The notes beneath the pieces are model-generated. The model had not been told where the DNA came from, searched no databases, and saw only the letters and a list, made by a program, of their open reading frames with translations. This document shows, piece by piece, positions 5,452-6,339 of a DNA stretch of 6,339 bases. The stretch covers positions 1-6,339 of the forward strand of contig JANXTD010000409.1 in assembly GCA_025352585.1 (NCBI GenBank), in the 5' to 3' direction. Positions within the stretch are counted from its first letter, which is position 1. The number at the start of each line of letters is the position of its first letter. This DNA is from Fimbriiglobus sp. (GTDB lineage: Bacteria; Planctomycetota; Planctomycetia; Gemmatales; Gemmataceae). The translations under genes were made by a program, and so were the position numbers.

Positions 5452-6339
5452 ATGGTGGCCTTAGCCCGCTTCAAACGCTCGACCCGCTCGACCTTCACGT
5501 TCCTCCGCGTCGAGCGCCTCGAAGCCCGCGACGTGGCGTCCGTCGGTCTCGAAGACATTGCGTCGCTGCCGCACCTGGCCGGCATGTCGGCCGACTACCC
5601 GACCGACGCCGTCCCGCCGAGCCTCCTCGACGGCCGCGGCCAACGCTTCGCGGTCGCCTCGGCCGGCGGCGTGCGGACTACGGTCAACGTCTACGACGGC
5701 AAGACTAACGCCCTGCTTGGCATCCTGACGCCGTTCGGCAAGGACAGCGTCAGCGGTGCCCGCGTCGCCGTGGCCGACGTGACTGGCGACGGCACCCAGG
5801 ACATCGTCGTGAGCGCCGGCCCCGGCGCGGCCCCGGTCGTCAAGGTGTTCGACGGCCGCACGCTGCACGAAGTCGCGTCGTTCCTCGCCTACGACGAGTC
5901 GTTCACCGGCGGCGTCTACGTCGCGGCCGGCGACGTACTCGGCGGCGGCCACGCCGACATCGTGACGGGGGCCGGGGCCAACGGCGGCCCGCACGTCAAG
6001 CTCTTCGCCGGCAGCGACCTGTTCCCCGGCGGCGACGTGAAACTCACCGTGCTGCCGTTCGCCCGGATGAGTTACTTCGCCGTCGAGTCCGACTTCCGCG
6101 GCGGCGTCAGTGTCGCCGTCGCCGACGTGAACGGCGACGGTCACGGCGACATCGTCGCCGGGGCCGGGCCGGGCGGCGCGCCGCGGGTGGTGGTGGTCAG
6201 CGGCAAGGACGGCTCGCGGCTCGAAGACTTCTTCGCCTACGACTCGACTCTGCGCAGCGGAGTGATGGTCGCGGCTGGCACGTTAGACGCCGGCGGCCTC
6301 GTGCGGGTCGTGACCGTGCCGATGGCCGGCGGCGGCCCG
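5452..6339 (+). CDS. FG-GAP repeat surface/secreted protein, N-terminal part (runs off right edge)
   Basis: The 296 codons present encode the start of a beta-propeller-type protein of the kind found on planctomycete cell surfaces. Residues 1-30 are basic and end in FLRVERLEARDVAS, a variant of the LEPR/LEAR-type N-terminal tag of planctomycete exported proteins; no long hydrophobic signal sequence is present. From about residue 66 FG-GAP/VCBS-like repeats follow. The best units are ADVTGDGTQDIVVSAGPG (108-125), GDVLGGGHADIVTGAG (160-175) and ADVNGDGHGDIVAGAGPG (224-241). Each is followed by a PxV(K/V)V(F/V) strand, and FxAYD (144-148 and 260-264) recurs before the next unit. The DxTGDG and DxNGDG loops resemble calcium-binding loops; the middle copy has GGG in place of GDG. 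Repeat spacing is about 52-64 residues. The role is probably structural or adhesive; no catalytic domain is seen in the part available. Confidence 0.9.
   Translation, partial: MVALARFKRSTRSTFTFLRVERLEARDVASVGLEDIASLPHLAGMSADYPTDAVPPSLLDGRGQRFAVASAGGVRTTVNVYDGKTNALLGILTPFGKDSVSGARVAVADVTGDGTQDIVVSAGPGAAPVVKVFDGRTLHEVASFLAYDESFTGGVYVAAGDVLGGGHADIVTGAGANGGPHVKLFAGSDLFPGGDVKLTVLPFARMSYFAVESDFRGGVSVAVADVNGDGHGDIVAGAGPGGAPRVVVVSGKDGSRLEDFFAYDSTLRSGVMVAAGTLDAGGLVRVVTVPMAGGGP
5773..6174 (+). repeat. FG-GAP coding repeats
   Basis: Three related segments begin at about 5773, 5929 and 6121 and encode the D-x-(T/N/L)-G-(D/G)-G ... DIV-x-(S/G)-AG core. The first and third start with the same GCCGACGTGA at DNA level and stay similar for about 60 bases. 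This reflects internal duplication of propeller blades within one gene, not a mobile or regulatory repeat. Confidence 0.7.

Noticed and set aside
5461..6144. Minus-strand open frame opposite the FG-GAP gene
   Set aside because: It is antisense to a gene with clear FG-GAP repeats and a GGAGGT ribosome site; its composition is that of a mirrored reading.

Overview
The window is about 6.3 kb of GC-rich bacterial DNA that is almost entirely coding. The source is most likely a planctomycete, probably of the Gemmata type. Three things point there: a large FG-GAP repeat protein whose N-terminus carries the basic, LEAR-type tag common on planctomycete surface proteins; a very small lysine-rich protein; and a bacterial deoxyhypusine-synthase-like gene. 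The assignment rests on family features and composition, not on a database search. No rRNA, tRNA, CRISPR array, insertion sequence or phage gene is visible, and no gap between genes exceeds about 225 bases.

Layout. On the minus strand, reading right to left, are miaA (tRNA dimethylallyltransferase, 2290-3252), an FHA-domain protein (1429-2112) that ends at a strong intrinsic terminator (about 1368-1405), and the 5' part of dnaE (replicative DNA polymerase III alpha subunit, 1-1295), which runs off the left edge. Going rightward on the plus strand from a point only 43 bases from the miaA start is a two-gene unit. It holds a HAD-superfamily phosphatase-like protein (GTG start, 3296-4111) and a deoxyhypusine synthase-like protein (4111-5064), joined by a TAATG stop/start overlap. 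Facing this unit from the right is a 44-codon minus-strand gene for a highly basic protein (5091-5225). After a 226-base divergent intergenic region comes the start of an FG-GAP repeat surface or secreted protein (5452 to the right edge, incomplete).

How the genes relate. dnaE and miaA are housekeeping genes, and the FHA protein is probably a phosphothreonine-reading adaptor whose partner kinase is not in the window. The HAD plus DHS-like pair is the most interesting unit. Translational coupling argues that the two proteins act together. Bacteria generally lack the eIF5A substrate of true deoxyhypusine synthase, so the reaction is probably something else, for example a polyamine-type transfer or an uncharacterised NAD-dependent reaction. 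I see no complete new multi-gene defence or mobile system here.
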